A stretch of DNA of 64,000 nucleotides from contig NZ_AP023086.1 of NCBI RefSeq assembly GCF_021655555.1, positions 3,564,685 to 3,628,684 on the forward strand, in the 5' to 3' direction. This document shows positions 35,641 to 45,039 of the stretch, in pieces. The position numbers and the translations under genes were made by a program. Position 1 is the stretch's first letter; every line of letters begins with the position of its first letter. This stretch comes from Marinagarivorans cellulosilyticus. Lineage in GTDB: Bacteria > Pseudomonadota > Gammaproteobacteria > Pseudomonadales > Cellvibrionaceae. The notes under the pieces are model-generated. The model was not told where the DNA came from. It was given only the letters and a program-made list of their open reading frames with translations, and made no database searches.

Positions 35641-36255
35641 TTACAGTTCGAGGTTTTCACGTAGCATATTCAAGCGCTTGATATTTTCAGCCTTATTGAG
35701 AGGTGTTTGGGGCTTGTGCTCGATAACGTTTTCCAGCTCGAGTGCAAGCTCTTCACCCGCGCGTACGCGCTCGCAAAAATCTTGGTATTTGCGCTTAAAT
35801 ACTGGGTAGGCAACACTCTCTGCGCTGGTTTGCAGGAAATACCAATCGCAAGCTTTGCCTGCGTGATAGACCACCGGATGGCTCCAGCGATAGCGTGCTT
35901 TAGGTGAGGGCGCGCGGCAAGCTTCGATATAGGCGCTATGCGGGTCCGGCAGTTTGGCGGTGTCGCTATGACTTTCGCAGTGGCGAATCATAGTGTGGAG
36001 CGTGGGTAGAAAATCACTGCTTTCTAGAATGGATTTTGCTGCGCGCAGTAGAGTCTCGGGTGTGAAGCGCGCGAGCTCGCCCAGCCAAAGTTTTTTGATT
36101 TGAGTAAGCTCTGCTTCGGTGCTAAATGCCTTAAAAAACTGGGCATGGTAATTCAGGCGAAATAACGCAAAAACCTGATTAATAGCATCAATATAGTGTT
36201 CGCGTTTAGGGGCTTCTTTAGTCTGCCCAGCTTCTGTCGGTAACGAGTGCTTCAA
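35641..36255 (-). CDS. Lambda P-like replication protein
   Basis: 204 residues. The N-terminal to central region (INQVFALFRLNYHAQFFKAF, KKLWLGELARFTPETLLRAAKSIL, FLPTLHTMIRHCE) resembles the phage-lambda replication protein P family, which loads DnaB helicase. The frame opens with a TTG at 36255 and overlaps the DnaT-like gene's end by 38 bases; no in-frame ATG is nearby, so the TTG start is the best choice. The neighbour encodes three DnaT-like domains. Together they may be a chromosomal helicase loader. Function is inferred from family resemblance. Confidence 0.72.
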   Translation of the reverse strand: MKHSLPTEAGQTKEAPKREHYIDAINQVFALFRLNYHAQFFKAFSTEAELTQIKKLWLGELARFTPETLLRAAKSILESSDFLPTLHTMIRHCESHSDTAKLPDPHSAYIEACRAPSPKARYRWSHPVVYHAGKACDWYFLQTSAESVAYPVFKRKYQDFCERVRAGEELALELENVIEHKPQTPLNKAENIKRLNMLRENLEL

Positions 36256-37363
36256 GGGACATATCTCGTGTTGATGAATGGTTGATGGCGGTAGCCTCTG
36301 CGGAGCGTTGTGCCCAACGGTGCTTCACGTACTGCAAAAAGCGTGTATTCCAAGAGCTGTGCGCTTGATTGCTATCGCGCCAATAAATGACAAATTCAGG
36401 AATAAGTTGGTGGGCAAATTGTAATTCAATGTTTGCAAGTCTCAAAACATCGTAAACATCGCGCGAGGGTTGCCAGCCTTCGGGTATGCGCTTAGGAGTT
36501 GTGTCGTGCTCTAAAGTAGAGCTGTACCGTGCCCACTGGCGATTTACGTGATCGCGAAAACGGCGGTTCCAGTTATCGCAACTGCTGCCTTGCTCCCGCC
36601 AATAAAGTACAAACTCCGGCACGGCATCCTCAATAAATTCTCGGCGAATACCTGCGTGGCGGGTTAGTACATCCATAGCGTCTTCGCTGGGGCGCCAATC
36701 GGGGTGCATCAGTGTAACTTGCGGTCGCTGATTTTTTTGCGACTGAAAGTCGCGCCATTTATGAATAACGTGATTAAAGAATTTGGACTCCCAAGAGCGC
36801 GCAGGTTCGTTGCGTTCACGCCAATAGGTAATGAACTCACCGACTTGATTAAGTGCAAAGGTGTCTGGGATGTTGTGTTGAGCAAGCTGGTTAAGCGTGT
36901 CGCGCTCGGGCTGCCAGTGAGGGGCAATAATATTGGGGCTTACTGCGTGCGTTGGTGTGGGCGAAGCCGTTGTGGCGGTTTGTAGGTTATTGGCCGTGGG
37001 TTGAGCGTGGTTATCGCTATTGGCTTTAAAGGCAAATTTAAGCATCTGGCTTTGGTTAAACGGGGCTGACGCAATCACGACAATATTGGCTTCGCGTAAA
37101 TTTGTGCATAGGCGCTGCACGTCTTTGTCTGCCCAGAAAGGCGCAATAGCAAAAATCTGAGCTTGCGAGGCAGTAAACCACGTAAAGCCTTGTTGGTTTT
37201 GACCGGCAAGGCGCAGTGATAATTGCTGCAATACCGTTACCATTAAAGCTTCTTCTACGCCTAATTTTGCCGCGAGCGATGGCGACAATGTTAGCGGAAT
37301 CTCGGGCAGTATTTGCGGCGCTGTGGTTGCAGGCCTATTTGCGGTTTGCGGGTAGCTGTTCAT
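36218..37363 (-). CDS. Replication-type protein with three DnaT-like repeats
   Basis: 381 residues from the ATG at 37363; a TTG at 37384 is an alternative. The N-terminal 110 residues look like a winged-helix of the DnaD/replisome-organiser kind (LGVEEALMVTVLQQLSL, FWADKDVQRLCTNLREANIVV). Three homologous units of about 57 residues follow, each W-x-P-x-x-D...EF(I/V)xYWR...SW-x-x-(R/K)F...W. These resemble the DnaT single-strand-DNA-binding domain. DnaT helps load helicase during replication restart. A lambda-P-like gene overlaps its 3' end. The repeat structure is direct from the sequence; the primosome role is inference. Confidence 0.8.
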   Translation of the reverse strand: MNSYPQTANRPATTAPQILPEIPLTLSPSLAAKLGVEEALMVTVLQQLSLRLAGQNQQGFTWFTASQAQIFAIAPFWADKDVQRLCTNLREANIVVIASAPFNQSQMLKFAFKANSDNHAQPTANNLQTATTASPTPTHAVSPNIIAPHWQPERDTLNQLAQHNIPDTFALNQVGEFITYWRERNEPARSWESKFFNHVIHKWRDFQSQKNQRPQVTLMHPDWRPSEDAMDVLTRHAGIRREFIEDAVPEFVLYWREQGSSCDNWNRRFRDHVNRQWARYSSTLEHDTTPKRIPEGWQPSRDVYDVLRLANIELQFAHQLIPEFVIYWRDSNQAHSSWNTRFLQYVKHRWAQRSAEATAINHSSTRDMSLEALVTDRSWAD

Positions 37364-37384
37364 ATAAAAATGCAGTTCGAGCAA

Positions 37385-37738
37385 GGCGTTAGGCGCCAGT
37401 TAATGCTGTACATTTGTGCATTACTTAAGTGGCCTGGCGGCAGTTCGGTGTGGCGCTTATTGTATCAGTCTCAAGGCTTTCTCGCTGCGCTACTGGTCTA
37501 AATGTAATAACCGAGAGGGGCTTGACAGCTGACCAAAACCCATTCTTTGCCATCAAAAAGCGCTTGTTGGGCGCCTGAGGGCCTTCTAGAGGGAATAGGT
37601 GTGCGCGAGCATGGTGTGTGTGGTAGCATGCGCAGCCTTAAAACGCATTCTGAGCCGTTTCTGCCAAGCCGCGTGCTGAGACAGTATTCGCGTTAATACA
37701 ATAATGAGTCAAACCAATACTAAGGAATATGCCATCTT
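37385..37738. other. Intergenic region upstream of gyrA
   Basis: About 350 bases, divergent between the DnaT-like gene and gyrA. A TTGACA occurs near 37521-37528 but no good -10 is at the right distance. I cannot place the gyrA promoter. Confidence 0.4.
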
Positions 37739-40300
37739 ATGGGTGATATCGCTAAAGAAGTTTTACCCGTCAATATTGAGACTGAGTTAAAACAGTCTTA
37801 TCTCGATTATGCGATGAGTGTCATTGTTGGCCGAGCATTGCCAGACGTAAGAGACGGCCTTAAGCCTGTCCATCGTCGCGTGCTATTTGCCATGAATGAG
37901 CTGAATCTAGATTGGAATAAACCTTATAAGAAGTCGGCCCGTGTTGTCGGTGATGTGATTGGTAAATATCACCCGCATGGTGATTCTGCTGTATATGACA
38001 CGATTGTTCGAATGGCGCAGCCGTTTTCGCTGCGTTATATGTTGGTCGATGGACAAGGTAACTTTGGTTCTATCGATGGCGATAGCGCGGCAGCTATGCG
38101 ATATACGGAAATTCGTATGCGCAAAATTGCGCACGACTTACTTGCCGACCTAGATAAAGAAACCGTTAACTTTGTGCCGAACTATGACGGCCAAGAAATG
38201 ATCCCTGAGGTTATGCCTACGCGCGTGCCTAACCTTTTGGTTAATGGCTCAAGCGGTATTGCGGTGGGCATGGCGACGAATATTCCCCCCCATAATTTGG
38301 CGGAAGTGGTTAAAGGGTGTTTGGCGCTTATAGATAACCCCGACCTCTCGATTGACGACCTTATGGAATACATTCCTGGTCCTGATTTTCCTACTGGCGG
38401 CATTATTAACGGCCGTGCTGGCATATTAATGGCCTACCGCACGGGCCGTGGCCGCATTTATGTGCGCGCTAAAGCCGCTGTAGAAGTGAATGAGAAAACC
38501 AATCGCGAATCGATTATTGTGTCTGAAGTGCCTTATATGGTGAACAAGGCGCGTCTTATTGAAAAGATTGCCGAGCTTGTTAAAGATAAAAAGCTTGAAG
38601 GGATTTCAGAAATCCGCGATGAGTCAGACAAAGATGGTTTGCGCGTTGTTATCGAAATTAAGCGCGGTGATATGGGCGAGGTTGTTTTAAATAACCTATT
38701 TGCTCAAACGCAAATGGAAAGCGTATTTGGCATTAATACTGTTGCTCTTGTTGATAACCAGCCAAGGCTGCTTAACCTTCTTGAATTGCTGCAGTATTTT
38801 ATTAAGCACCGCCGCGAAGTTGTTACGCGTCGCACAATATATTTATTGCGCAAAGCGCGTGAGCGCGGCCATGTGCTAGAAGGTTTGGCTGTTGCAATTG
38901 CGAATATTGATGAAATTATTACCACCATCAAAAACTCTGCAACGCCGCAAGATGCTAAAGATGCTCTGTTAAGCAAAGGTTGGCCGGTAGGTACAGTGAG
39001 CCAATTCTTGGAGCGTGCCGGTGCTAACGCTTGCCGCCCAGACGGCCTAGAAGAGCAATTTGGTTTGCATGATGGCGTGTATCACTTATCGCCAGCACAG
39101 GTGCAAGCCATTTTAGAGCTTCGCTTACACCGTTTAACCGGTATGGAACACGACAAGCTACTTGTTGAGTACCAAGAAAAGCTTGAGCAAATTGCTGAAT
39201 ATCTAGAAATTTTGGCTAACCCTGCGCGCTTAATGGAAGTTATCCGGGAAGAGCTTGAAGTTATTGAGCAGTCTTATGGCGACCCGCGCCGTACCGAAAT
39301 TCAAGCCTCCCGCGCCGATTTAACCGTAGAAGATTTAATCAACGAAGAAGATCGTGTGGTAACCATTTCACACGGTGGTTATGCCAAGAGCCAGCCATTA
39401 GATGCATACCAAGCTCAGCGCCGCGGTGGTATGGGTAAAAGTGCGACCTCAGTAAAAGACGAAGACTTTGTCGAGCATCTATTAATCGCAAACACCCATG
39501 ACTACATCTTATGCTTCACCAATCGCGGTAAGGTCTATTGGCTAAAAACTTTCCAAATTCCAATTGCCGGCCGCACAAGCCGCGGGCGCCCAGTTGTTAA
39601 CTTGTTGCCATTAGAAGCTGAAGAGCGCATTACCTCGATTTTGCCGGTTAAAGAATTTGACGAAGATCACTTTATCTTTATGGCGACTGCTAATGGCACA
39701 GTTAAGAAAACAGCCTTGTCACAATTTGCACGCCCGCGAAGCAGTGGTTTGATTGCGCTAGATCTTGTAGAAGGGGACAGCCTGGTTGGCACCGCGATTA
39801 CAGACGGCAGCTGCGACGTGCTGTTAATGGCGTCTAACGGTAAGGCAACGCGCTTCAAGGAAGCCGATGTTCGAGCCATGGGGCGCACTTCTCGTGGTGT
39901 GCGCGGTATGCGCTTTGATGACAGCCAAAGCCTGATATCCATGATCATTCCACAAGAAGGCGGCAAGGTGCTGACTATTAGCGAAAATGGCTATGGTAAG
40001 CGCACTGAGCAAGCGGACTTCCCGACCAAAGGCCGTGGTGGCCAGGGTGTTATCGCGATGGCGACCTCAGAGCGCAATGGTTTATTGCGTGGCGCCGTGC
40101 AGGTGTTTGAAGGTGACGAAATTATGATTATCTCGGACCAAGGTACTTTGGTACGTACACGTGCTGATGAGGTATCTATTTTAAGCCGAAATACTCAGGG
40201 TGTTCGATTGATTAAAACGAAAGCTGGCGAGCATATTGTAAGCTTGGGCCGGATCGAAGAGCAGGACGACGTAGAAGCGCCGGAAGCCGAGGGGGAATAA
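37739..40300 (+). CDS. gyrA: DNA gyrase subunit A
   Basis: 853 residues, close to E. coli GyrA (875). Catalytic Tyr122 is in AAMRYTEIRM. In the quinolone-resistance region, Ser83 and Asp87 (GDSAVYDTI) keep the susceptible wild-type residues, with numbering equal to E. coli. C-terminal beta-pinwheel contains the GyrA box-type QRRGGMGKS and repeats such as MASNGKATRF. The acidic tail ends EAPEAEGE. Followed by pheA after 3 bases, so the three genes gyrA-pheA-tyrA appear co-transcribed. Confidence 0.97.
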   Translation: MGDIAKEVLPVNIETELKQSYLDYAMSVIVGRALPDVRDGLKPVHRRVLFAMNELNLDWNKPYKKSARVVGDVIGKYHPHGDSAVYDTIVRMAQPFSLRYMLVDGQGNFGSIDGDSAAAMRYTEIRMRKIAHDLLADLDKETVNFVPNYDGQEMIPEVMPTRVPNLLVNGSSGIAVGMATNIPPHNLAEVVKGCLALIDNPDLSIDDLMEYIPGPDFPTGGIINGRAGILMAYRTGRGRIYVRAKAAVEVNEKTNRESIIVSEVPYMVNKARLIEKIAELVKDKKLEGISEIRDESDKDGLRVVIEIKRGDMGEVVLNNLFAQTQMESVFGINTVALVDNQPRLLNLLELLQYFIKHRREVVTRRTIYLLRKARERGHVLEGLAVAIANIDEIITTIKNSATPQDAKDALLSKGWPVGTVSQFLERAGANACRPDGLEEQFGLHDGVYHLSPAQVQAILELRLHRLTGMEHDKLLVEYQEKLEQIAEYLEILANPARLMEVIREELEVIEQSYGDPRRTEIQASRADLTVEDLINEEDRVVTISHGGYAKSQPLDAYQAQRRGGMGKSATSVKDEDFVEHLLIANTHDYILCFTNRGKVYWLKTFQIPIAGRTSRGRPVVNLLPLEAEERITSILPVKEFDEDHFIFMATANGTVKKTALSQFARPRSSGLIALDLVEGDSLVGTAITDGSCDVLLMASNGKATRFKEADVRAMGRTSRGVRGMRFDDSQSLISMIIPQEGGKVLTISENGYGKRTEQADFPTKGRGGQGVIAMATSERNGLLRGAVQVFEGDEIMIISDQGTLVRTRADEVSILSRNTQGVRLIKTKAGEHIVSLGRIEEQDDVEAPEAEGE

Positions 40301-40303
40301 TTC

Positions 40304-41413
40304 GTGGTCGATAATTCCTCTGAAGAAGCCAAAGAGCTTGGCAAGTTACGCGACGACATCGATGCTATTGATGAAAAAATTGGTGCGCTGATTAGCCAGC
40401 GTGCCGTTTGCGCCCAGTCTGTAGCAGAAGTTAAGGGTCGATATAGTGATGGTTCTGACCCTATTTTTTATCGTCCAGAGCGCGAGGCTCAGGTGTTGCG
40501 CAAGGCCATGGCGAGAAACCAAGGACCTTTGTCTGATGAAGAATATGCGCGCCTGTTTCGCGAAATAATGTCGGCATGTTTAGCGCTTGAAAACCCGATT
40601 AAAGTGGCCTTTTTGGGCCCCGAGGGTACGTTTACTCACGAAGCTGCATTAAAACATTTTGGCGCCAGCGCAAAAGTCGCACCCATGACAGCCATTGATG
40701 AGGTTTTTAGAGAAGTAGAATCTGGCGCTTGCCAGTTTGGTGTTGTGCCTGTTGAAAATTCGACAGAAGGTGTAGTGACTCATACGCTAGATTCTTTTAT
40801 GAGTTCTAACCTAAATATTTGCGGTGAAGTGGTATTGCGTATTCACCATAACCTTATGGTTTCTGATGTAACCAAAACCGATAGCATTACTCGCATATAT
40901 TCGCATGCGCAGTCTTTGGCGCAATGTCGCAAATGGTTGGACGCTCATTACCCTAATGCCGAGCGCATTGCAGTGCCAAGTAATGCCGAAGCGGCAAAGC
41001 GCATGCGTAGCGAGTGGAATGCTGCCGCCATTGCCGGTGAAGCTGCGGCCAAGCTTTATGGTTTAACGGTTTTGGCTGACAAAATTGAAGATATGCCAGA
41101 CAACTCAACACGTTTTTTAATCGTTGGACAACAAGATGTTGGACCTAGCGGTCATGATAAAACCTCGGTTGTTATTGCCGTTAAAAACGAGCCTGGCGCC
41201 TTGCATGATATCTTGGAGCCATTTCATCGTTTAGGTGTCGATTTGACGCGTGTCGAAAGCCGACCCTCGCGAACCGGTAATTGGAATTATGTGTTTTTCA
41301 TTGACTTTGATGGTCACGTTGAAACGCCCAAGGTTCAAACAGCGCTTGAGGAAGTTTCAAGGCGTGCCGCCGATGTTAAAATTTTGGGTTCCTACCCTAA
41401 GGGCGTTCTCTAA
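40304..41413 (+). CDS. pheA: Chorismate mutase / prephenate dehydratase (P-protein)
   Basis: 369 residues, starts with GTG after a GGGGGA site. Residues about 10-95 are a chorismate mutase (LRDDIDAIDEKIGALISQR). Then the dehydratase with FLGPEGTFTHEAALKHFG and GVVPVENSTEGVV. Near 285 an ACT domain (NEPGALHDILEPFHRLGVDLTRVESRPSRTGNWNYVFFID) for feedback by phenylalanine. Catalyses two steps toward phenylalanine. It sits directly after gyrA, as in pseudomonads, but serC is missing between them. Confidence 0.96.
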   Translation: MVDNSSEEAKELGKLRDDIDAIDEKIGALISQRAVCAQSVAEVKGRYSDGSDPIFYRPEREAQVLRKAMARNQGPLSDEEYARLFREIMSACLALENPIKVAFLGPEGTFTHEAALKHFGASAKVAPMTAIDEVFREVESGACQFGVVPVENSTEGVVTHTLDSFMSSNLNICGEVVLRIHHNLMVSDVTKTDSITRIYSHAQSLAQCRKWLDAHYPNAERIAVPSNAEAAKRMRSEWNAAAIAGEAAAKLYGLTVLADKIEDMPDNSTRFLIVGQQDVGPSGHDKTSVVIAVKNEPGALHDILEPFHRLGVDLTRVESRPSRTGNWNYVFFIDFDGHVETPKVQTALEEVSRRAADVKILGSYPKGVL

Positions 41414-41415
41414 TT

Positions 41416-42333
41416 ATGAGCGCTGATGACGTAGTAGCTTTGCAGCCAATTAATACCCTTGTTGTTATTGGTCTGGGCTTGATTGGCGGTAGCTTGGCGT
41501 TAAGTCTTAAGTCGGCTGGAGCTTGTAAGCGGGTGGTTGGCATTGCGCCAGATCCTTTGGTTCGCCAGCGTGCCATCGAGCGGGGAATGGTGGATGAATC
41601 ATATGCATCTATTGGTGATGTTGCCGCACAGTTAGGTGAGGGCGATGTTGTTTTTATCGCTGTGCCAACGCTGGCCATTCGCGAAGTATTAGAAAGCGTA
41701 AAAGGCTGCGTTCCTGCTACGGTAACTGTTACAGATGGGGCAAGCGTTAAAGGAAGTGTGTTAGAAGATGTGAAGGCCGTTTATGGCAAAGTTCCAGAGC
41801 AGCTGGTACTAGGGCATCCTATTGCAGGCTCGGAGCAAAGTGGCGTAGAGGCCGCGAGGGTAGGGCTTTATGCCAATCACCGCATTATTCTTACGCCTAC
41901 CGAAGAAACTTCTGATCAGCATAAAGACCGAGTCGCCGATATGTGGCGGGCTGTTGGTGCTGAGGTGCTTGAGCTTGATGTTGAAAACCACGACGCTATC
42001 TTGGGTGCGACAAGCCACTTGCCGCACGTGATTGCTTTTTCGCTGGTCGATACCCTTGCCCACGATAGCCATAACGAAGATATTTTTCGGTATGCAGCCG
42101 GCGGTTTTCGCGACTTTACACGTATTGCGTCCAGCGATGTGGTGATGTGGCGCGATATTATGTTGGCCAACCGCGATGCGGTACTCGAAGCTATCGATTT
42201 ATTCTCCAGTAATTTGGCAGTATTGCGAAAGACCATTGCCGAATCAGATTCTGATGAACTCACAGAGATTTTTAGCCGAGCCAAGCAGGCTCGGGATCAA
42301 TTTACCCATGTTATGGACAAGCAAAAGAGCTAA
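41416..42333 (+). CDS. tyrA: Prephenate dehydrogenase
   Basis: 305 residues. NAD-binding GLGLIGGSLALSL at the N-terminus, HPIAGSEQSGVEAA and LGATSHLPHVIAF in the catalytic region. Makes 4-hydroxyphenylpyruvate for tyrosine. The start follows the pheA stop by 2 bases. In many relatives hisC lies between pheA and tyrA, and aroA, cmk and rpsA follow; none of them is here, and the next gene is cysD. No C-terminal aroA fusion is present. Confidence 0.93.
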   Translation: MSADDVVALQPINTLVVIGLGLIGGSLALSLKSAGACKRVVGIAPDPLVRQRAIERGMVDESYASIGDVAAQLGEGDVVFIAVPTLAIREVLESVKGCVPATVTVTDGASVKGSVLEDVKAVYGKVPEQLVLGHPIAGSEQSGVEAARVGLYANHRIILTPTEETSDQHKDRVADMWRAVGAEVLELDVENHDAILGATSHLPHVIAFSLVDTLAHDSHNEDIFRYAAGGFRDFTRIASSDVVMWRDIMLANRDAVLEAIDLFSSNLAVLRKTIAESDSDELTEIFSRAKQARDQFTHVMDKQKS

Positions 42334-42391
42334 CGGCTCTATTTTCCGCTTGTGTTGATCAAACGGTTATAAGTTTAGAGTTTTTTATTTG

Positions 42392-42420
42392 TTAATGGCT
42401 GATGCAGAGCAACGTATAAT
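42392..42420 (+). promoter_or_regulatory. Possible promoter for cysDN
   Basis: Perfect -10 TATAAT (42415-42420), with a weak -35 TTAATG 17 bases upstream. A weak -35 fits an activator-dependent promoter (CysB is expected for sulfate assimilation), but I see no proven CysB site. Confidence 0.4.
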
Positions 42421-42467
42421 GCCGTGGACACAATTTTTTGTAAGCGATTTTAGGACTCAACAATACG

Positions 42468-43391
42468 ATGTCTAGTAATAACTTAAGCGATTACACGCTC
42501 ACTCACCTCAAGCAGCTTGAGGCCGAGAGCATACATATTATTCGCGAAGTGGCGGCTGAATTTGATAACCCCGTCATGATGTATTCTATCGGTAAAGATT
42601 CTGCCGTGATGCTGCATTTGGCTAAAAAAGCCTTTGCACCAGGGAAACCACCATTTCCATTAATGCATGTGGATACCACATGGAAATTTAAAGAAATGAT
42701 CACTTTTCGCGATCAAATGGTGAAAGATTTAGGTTGGGATTTGATTGTTCATACCAACCAAGAAGGTGTTGATATGGGGGTCGGTCCATTTACCCATGGC
42801 AGCGCCAAGCATACAGATATCATGAAAACGCAAGCGTTAAAGCAAGCGTTAAACAAATATAAATTTGATGCTGCTTTTGGTGGCGCTCGTCGCGATGAAG
42901 AAAAATCTCGCGCTAAAGAGCGCGTCTATTCATTCCGCGACAAAAACCACCGCTGGGACCCTAAAAATCAACGTCCCGAATTATGGAATGTTTACAACAG
43001 CAAAGTAGATCCAGGTGAAAGTATTCGCGTATTCCCACTATCTAACTGGACAGAATTAGATATTTGGCAATACATTCATTTAGAAAACATTCCCTTGGTT
43101 CCTTTATATTTTGCCGCCAAAAGACCGGTTGTAGAACGCGATGGCACCTTAATTATGGTCGATGATGACCGTATGCCTATTGCCGAAGGCGAAAAGGTTG
43201 AAGAGAAAATGGTTCGCTTCCGTACTTTGGGTTGCTACCCATTAACGGGGGCAGTCGAATCTCATGCGACCACTTTGCCGGAGATTATTCAGGAAATGTT
43301 GTTAACAACAACCTCAGAGCGCCAAGGCCGAGTTATCGATCACGATAGTTCTGGTTCTATGGAAAAGAAAAAACAAGAAGGCTATTTCTAA
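42468..43391 (+). CDS. cysD: Sulfate adenylyltransferase subunit 2
   Basis: 307 residues. PP-motif YSIGKDSAVMLHLA (the SGGKDS-like loop for ATP), then HVDTTWKF, and a C-terminal RFRTLGCYPLTGAVES. Catalyses adenylation of sulfate with CysN. Ends with basic KKKQEGYF as in E. coli CysD. The start codon is an ATG 47 bases after the TATAAT. CysN follows 19 bases later. No cysC, cysH or cysIJ is nearby. Confidence 0.97.
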   Translation: MSSNNLSDYTLTHLKQLEAESIHIIREVAAEFDNPVMMYSIGKDSAVMLHLAKKAFAPGKPPFPLMHVDTTWKFKEMITFRDQMVKDLGWDLIVHTNQEGVDMGVGPFTHGSAKHTDIMKTQALKQALNKYKFDAAFGGARRDEEKSRAKERVYSFRDKNHRWDPKNQRPELWNVYNSKVDPGESIRVFPLSNWTELDIWQYIHLENIPLVPLYFAAKRPVVERDGTLIMVDDDRMPIAEGEKVEEKMVRFRTLGCYPLTGAVESHATTLPEIIQEMLLTTTSERQGRVIDHDSSGSMEKKKQEGYF

Positions 43392-43410
43392 GGTTGAGTT
43401 AGAGGCAATT

Positions 43411-44832
43411 ATGAGTCACCAATCCGATTTAATTTCTACAGATATTAATGAATACCTCGCTCAACACGAGCGCAAAGAGCTCCTGCGTTTTCTAACGTGC
43501 GGATCTGTCGATGATGGAAAGTCCACATTAATTGGGCGTTTATTACACGATTCCAAAATGATTTATGAAGACCAATTGGATGCGATAAAGTCTGATTCGG
43601 TTAAGCACGGTACGACAGGTGAAAAAATAGACTTAGCGCTGTTAGTCGATGGTTTGCAAGCCGAGCGAGAGCAGGGCATTACCATTGATGTTGCCTATCG
43701 CTATTTTTCTACAGCTAAACGCAAGTTTATTATTGCCGATACTCCTGGGCACGAACAATACACGCGTAACATGGCCACTGGTGCATCGACGTGTGATATG
43801 GCGATTATCCTGATTGATGCTCGTTATGGTGTGGTCACACAAACACGCCGCCACTCATATATTGCTTCACTGTTAGGCATTAAGCATGTGGTCATTGCGG
43901 TGAACAAAATGGATTTGCTGGATTTTGACGAGGCAGCATTTAACAAGATCAAATCAGATTATCAAGAATTTGCGAAAAACTTGAATGTCGATGAATTCTT
44001 CTTTGTGCCTATGTCTGCATTGGAAGGCGATAATGTGGTTAATCGTAGCGAGCGCTGTGCTTGGTACGATGGCCAAACTTTAATGGAAATTTTAGAATCG
44101 GTGCAAATTGCGGGTGATAAAAATATCACCGATTTCCGTTACCCTGTGCAGTTGGTTAACCGCCCGAATTTAAATTTCCGCGGGTTCTGCGGCACGATTG
44201 CTTCCGGCGAAGTTAAGCCAGGTGATGCGATTAAAGCATTACCTTCGGGCAAGACCAGCGTTGTAGACCGTATTGTTACCCACGACGGCGATTTAGATCG
44301 CGCATTTGTTGGTCAAGCCATTACATTAACGCTAAAGGACGAAATCGATATTAGCCGCGGCGACATGATTGTTAAAGTGGACGATGATGTCGCTGTTGCT
44401 GATCATTTAGAGGCGCACTTAGTATGGATGGCAGAGCAATCTTTAGTTGCTGGCCGGGAGTACCAATTCAAATTCGCTGGCAAGGTTACCAATGGTATTG
44501 TCAGTAAAATAAGCCACCGTATAGACGTCAATACGCAAGAGCTTAGCAAAGCCGATGCGCTCGCCTTAAACGATATCGGGCTTGTGGATTTGCAACTTGA
44601 TCAAAGTGTTGTTGTGGACCCTTACACAATAAACCGTGCAACAGGCGGCTTTATTGTTATTGATAAGTTATCTAACGTGACTGTCGGTGCAGGTATGGTG
44701 ACCCAAAAGCTAGAAGGTAAGGGGGTTGTTGAAACTGACTTCAGTGCTTTTGAACTTGAGCTTAATGCGCTCGTGCGTAAGCACTTCCCACATTGGGATG
44801 CCAAAGACTTAAGCGAGCTACTCAAAAAATAA
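43411..44832 (+). CDS. cysN: Sulfate adenylyltransferase subunit 1 (GTPase)
   Basis: 473 residues, an EF-Tu-type GTPase that drives sulfate activation by CysD. G1 GSVDDGKST, G3 DTPGHEQYTRNMA, G4 NKMDLLDF and G5-like motifs are all present. The chain stops at the end of the CysN part; no adenylylsulfate kinase (CysC) domain is fused, unlike NodQ-type proteins. The terminator follows 19 bases later. Confidence 0.97.
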   Translation: MSHQSDLISTDINEYLAQHERKELLRFLTCGSVDDGKSTLIGRLLHDSKMIYEDQLDAIKSDSVKHGTTGEKIDLALLVDGLQAEREQGITIDVAYRYFSTAKRKFIIADTPGHEQYTRNMATGASTCDMAIILIDARYGVVTQTRRHSYIASLLGIKHVVIAVNKMDLLDFDEAAFNKIKSDYQEFAKNLNVDEFFFVPMSALEGDNVVNRSERCAWYDGQTLMEILESVQIAGDKNITDFRYPVQLVNRPNLNFRGFCGTIASGEVKPGDAIKALPSGKTSVVDRIVTHDGDLDRAFVGQAITLTLKDEIDISRGDMIVKVDDDVAVADHLEAHLVWMAEQSLVAGREYQFKFAGKVTNGIVSKISHRIDVNTQELSKADALALNDIGLVDLQLDQSVVVDPYTINRATGGFIVIDKLSNVTVGAGMVTQKLEGKGVVETDFSAFELELNALVRKHFPHWDAKDLSELLKK

Positions 44833-44850
44833 TACGTGTAGTTTCCCGAT

Positions 44851-44880
44851 AAAAAAGGGCTCAAACGAGCCCTTTTTTTG
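44851..44880 (+). terminator. Rho-independent terminator after cysN
   Basis: Stem GGGCTC / GAGCCC with a 4-base AAAC loop, followed by seven T. An A-run before the stem makes it partly bidirectional. Confidence 0.92.
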
Positions 44881-44923
44881 TGCCTGTATAAAAGGTGCGA
44901 CGAAAAAAGGTTTTTCGGACGAT

Positions 44924-44967
44924 GTGATAAAAACGTGATAGACCTGTGAAATTTATGTGATCTTGAG
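44924..44967 (+). promoter_or_regulatory. Four direct repeats at 11-bp steps, probable response-regulator operator
   Basis: GTGAT, GTGAT, GTGAA and GTGAT start at 44924, 44935, 44946 and 44957: exactly 11 bp apart. This one-helical-turn spacing of direct half-sites is the classic layout for OmpR/PhoB-type response regulators. The array is about 75 bases before the first spondin-domain gene, and an OmpR-type regulator is encoded 1.6 kb downstream in the same orientation. Regulation of the operon by that protein is an inference. Confidence 0.65.
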
Positions 44968-45039
44968 GTTTTAGACTGGCTCTACGCACTAATTGTGCTG
45001 GGCCTAAAACCATAACATTACATTTATCAAGGAAATATC

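Noticed and set aside
37739..40300. Several open frames on the opposite strand of gyrA
   Set aside because: Shadows of a highly conserved gene; no independent support.
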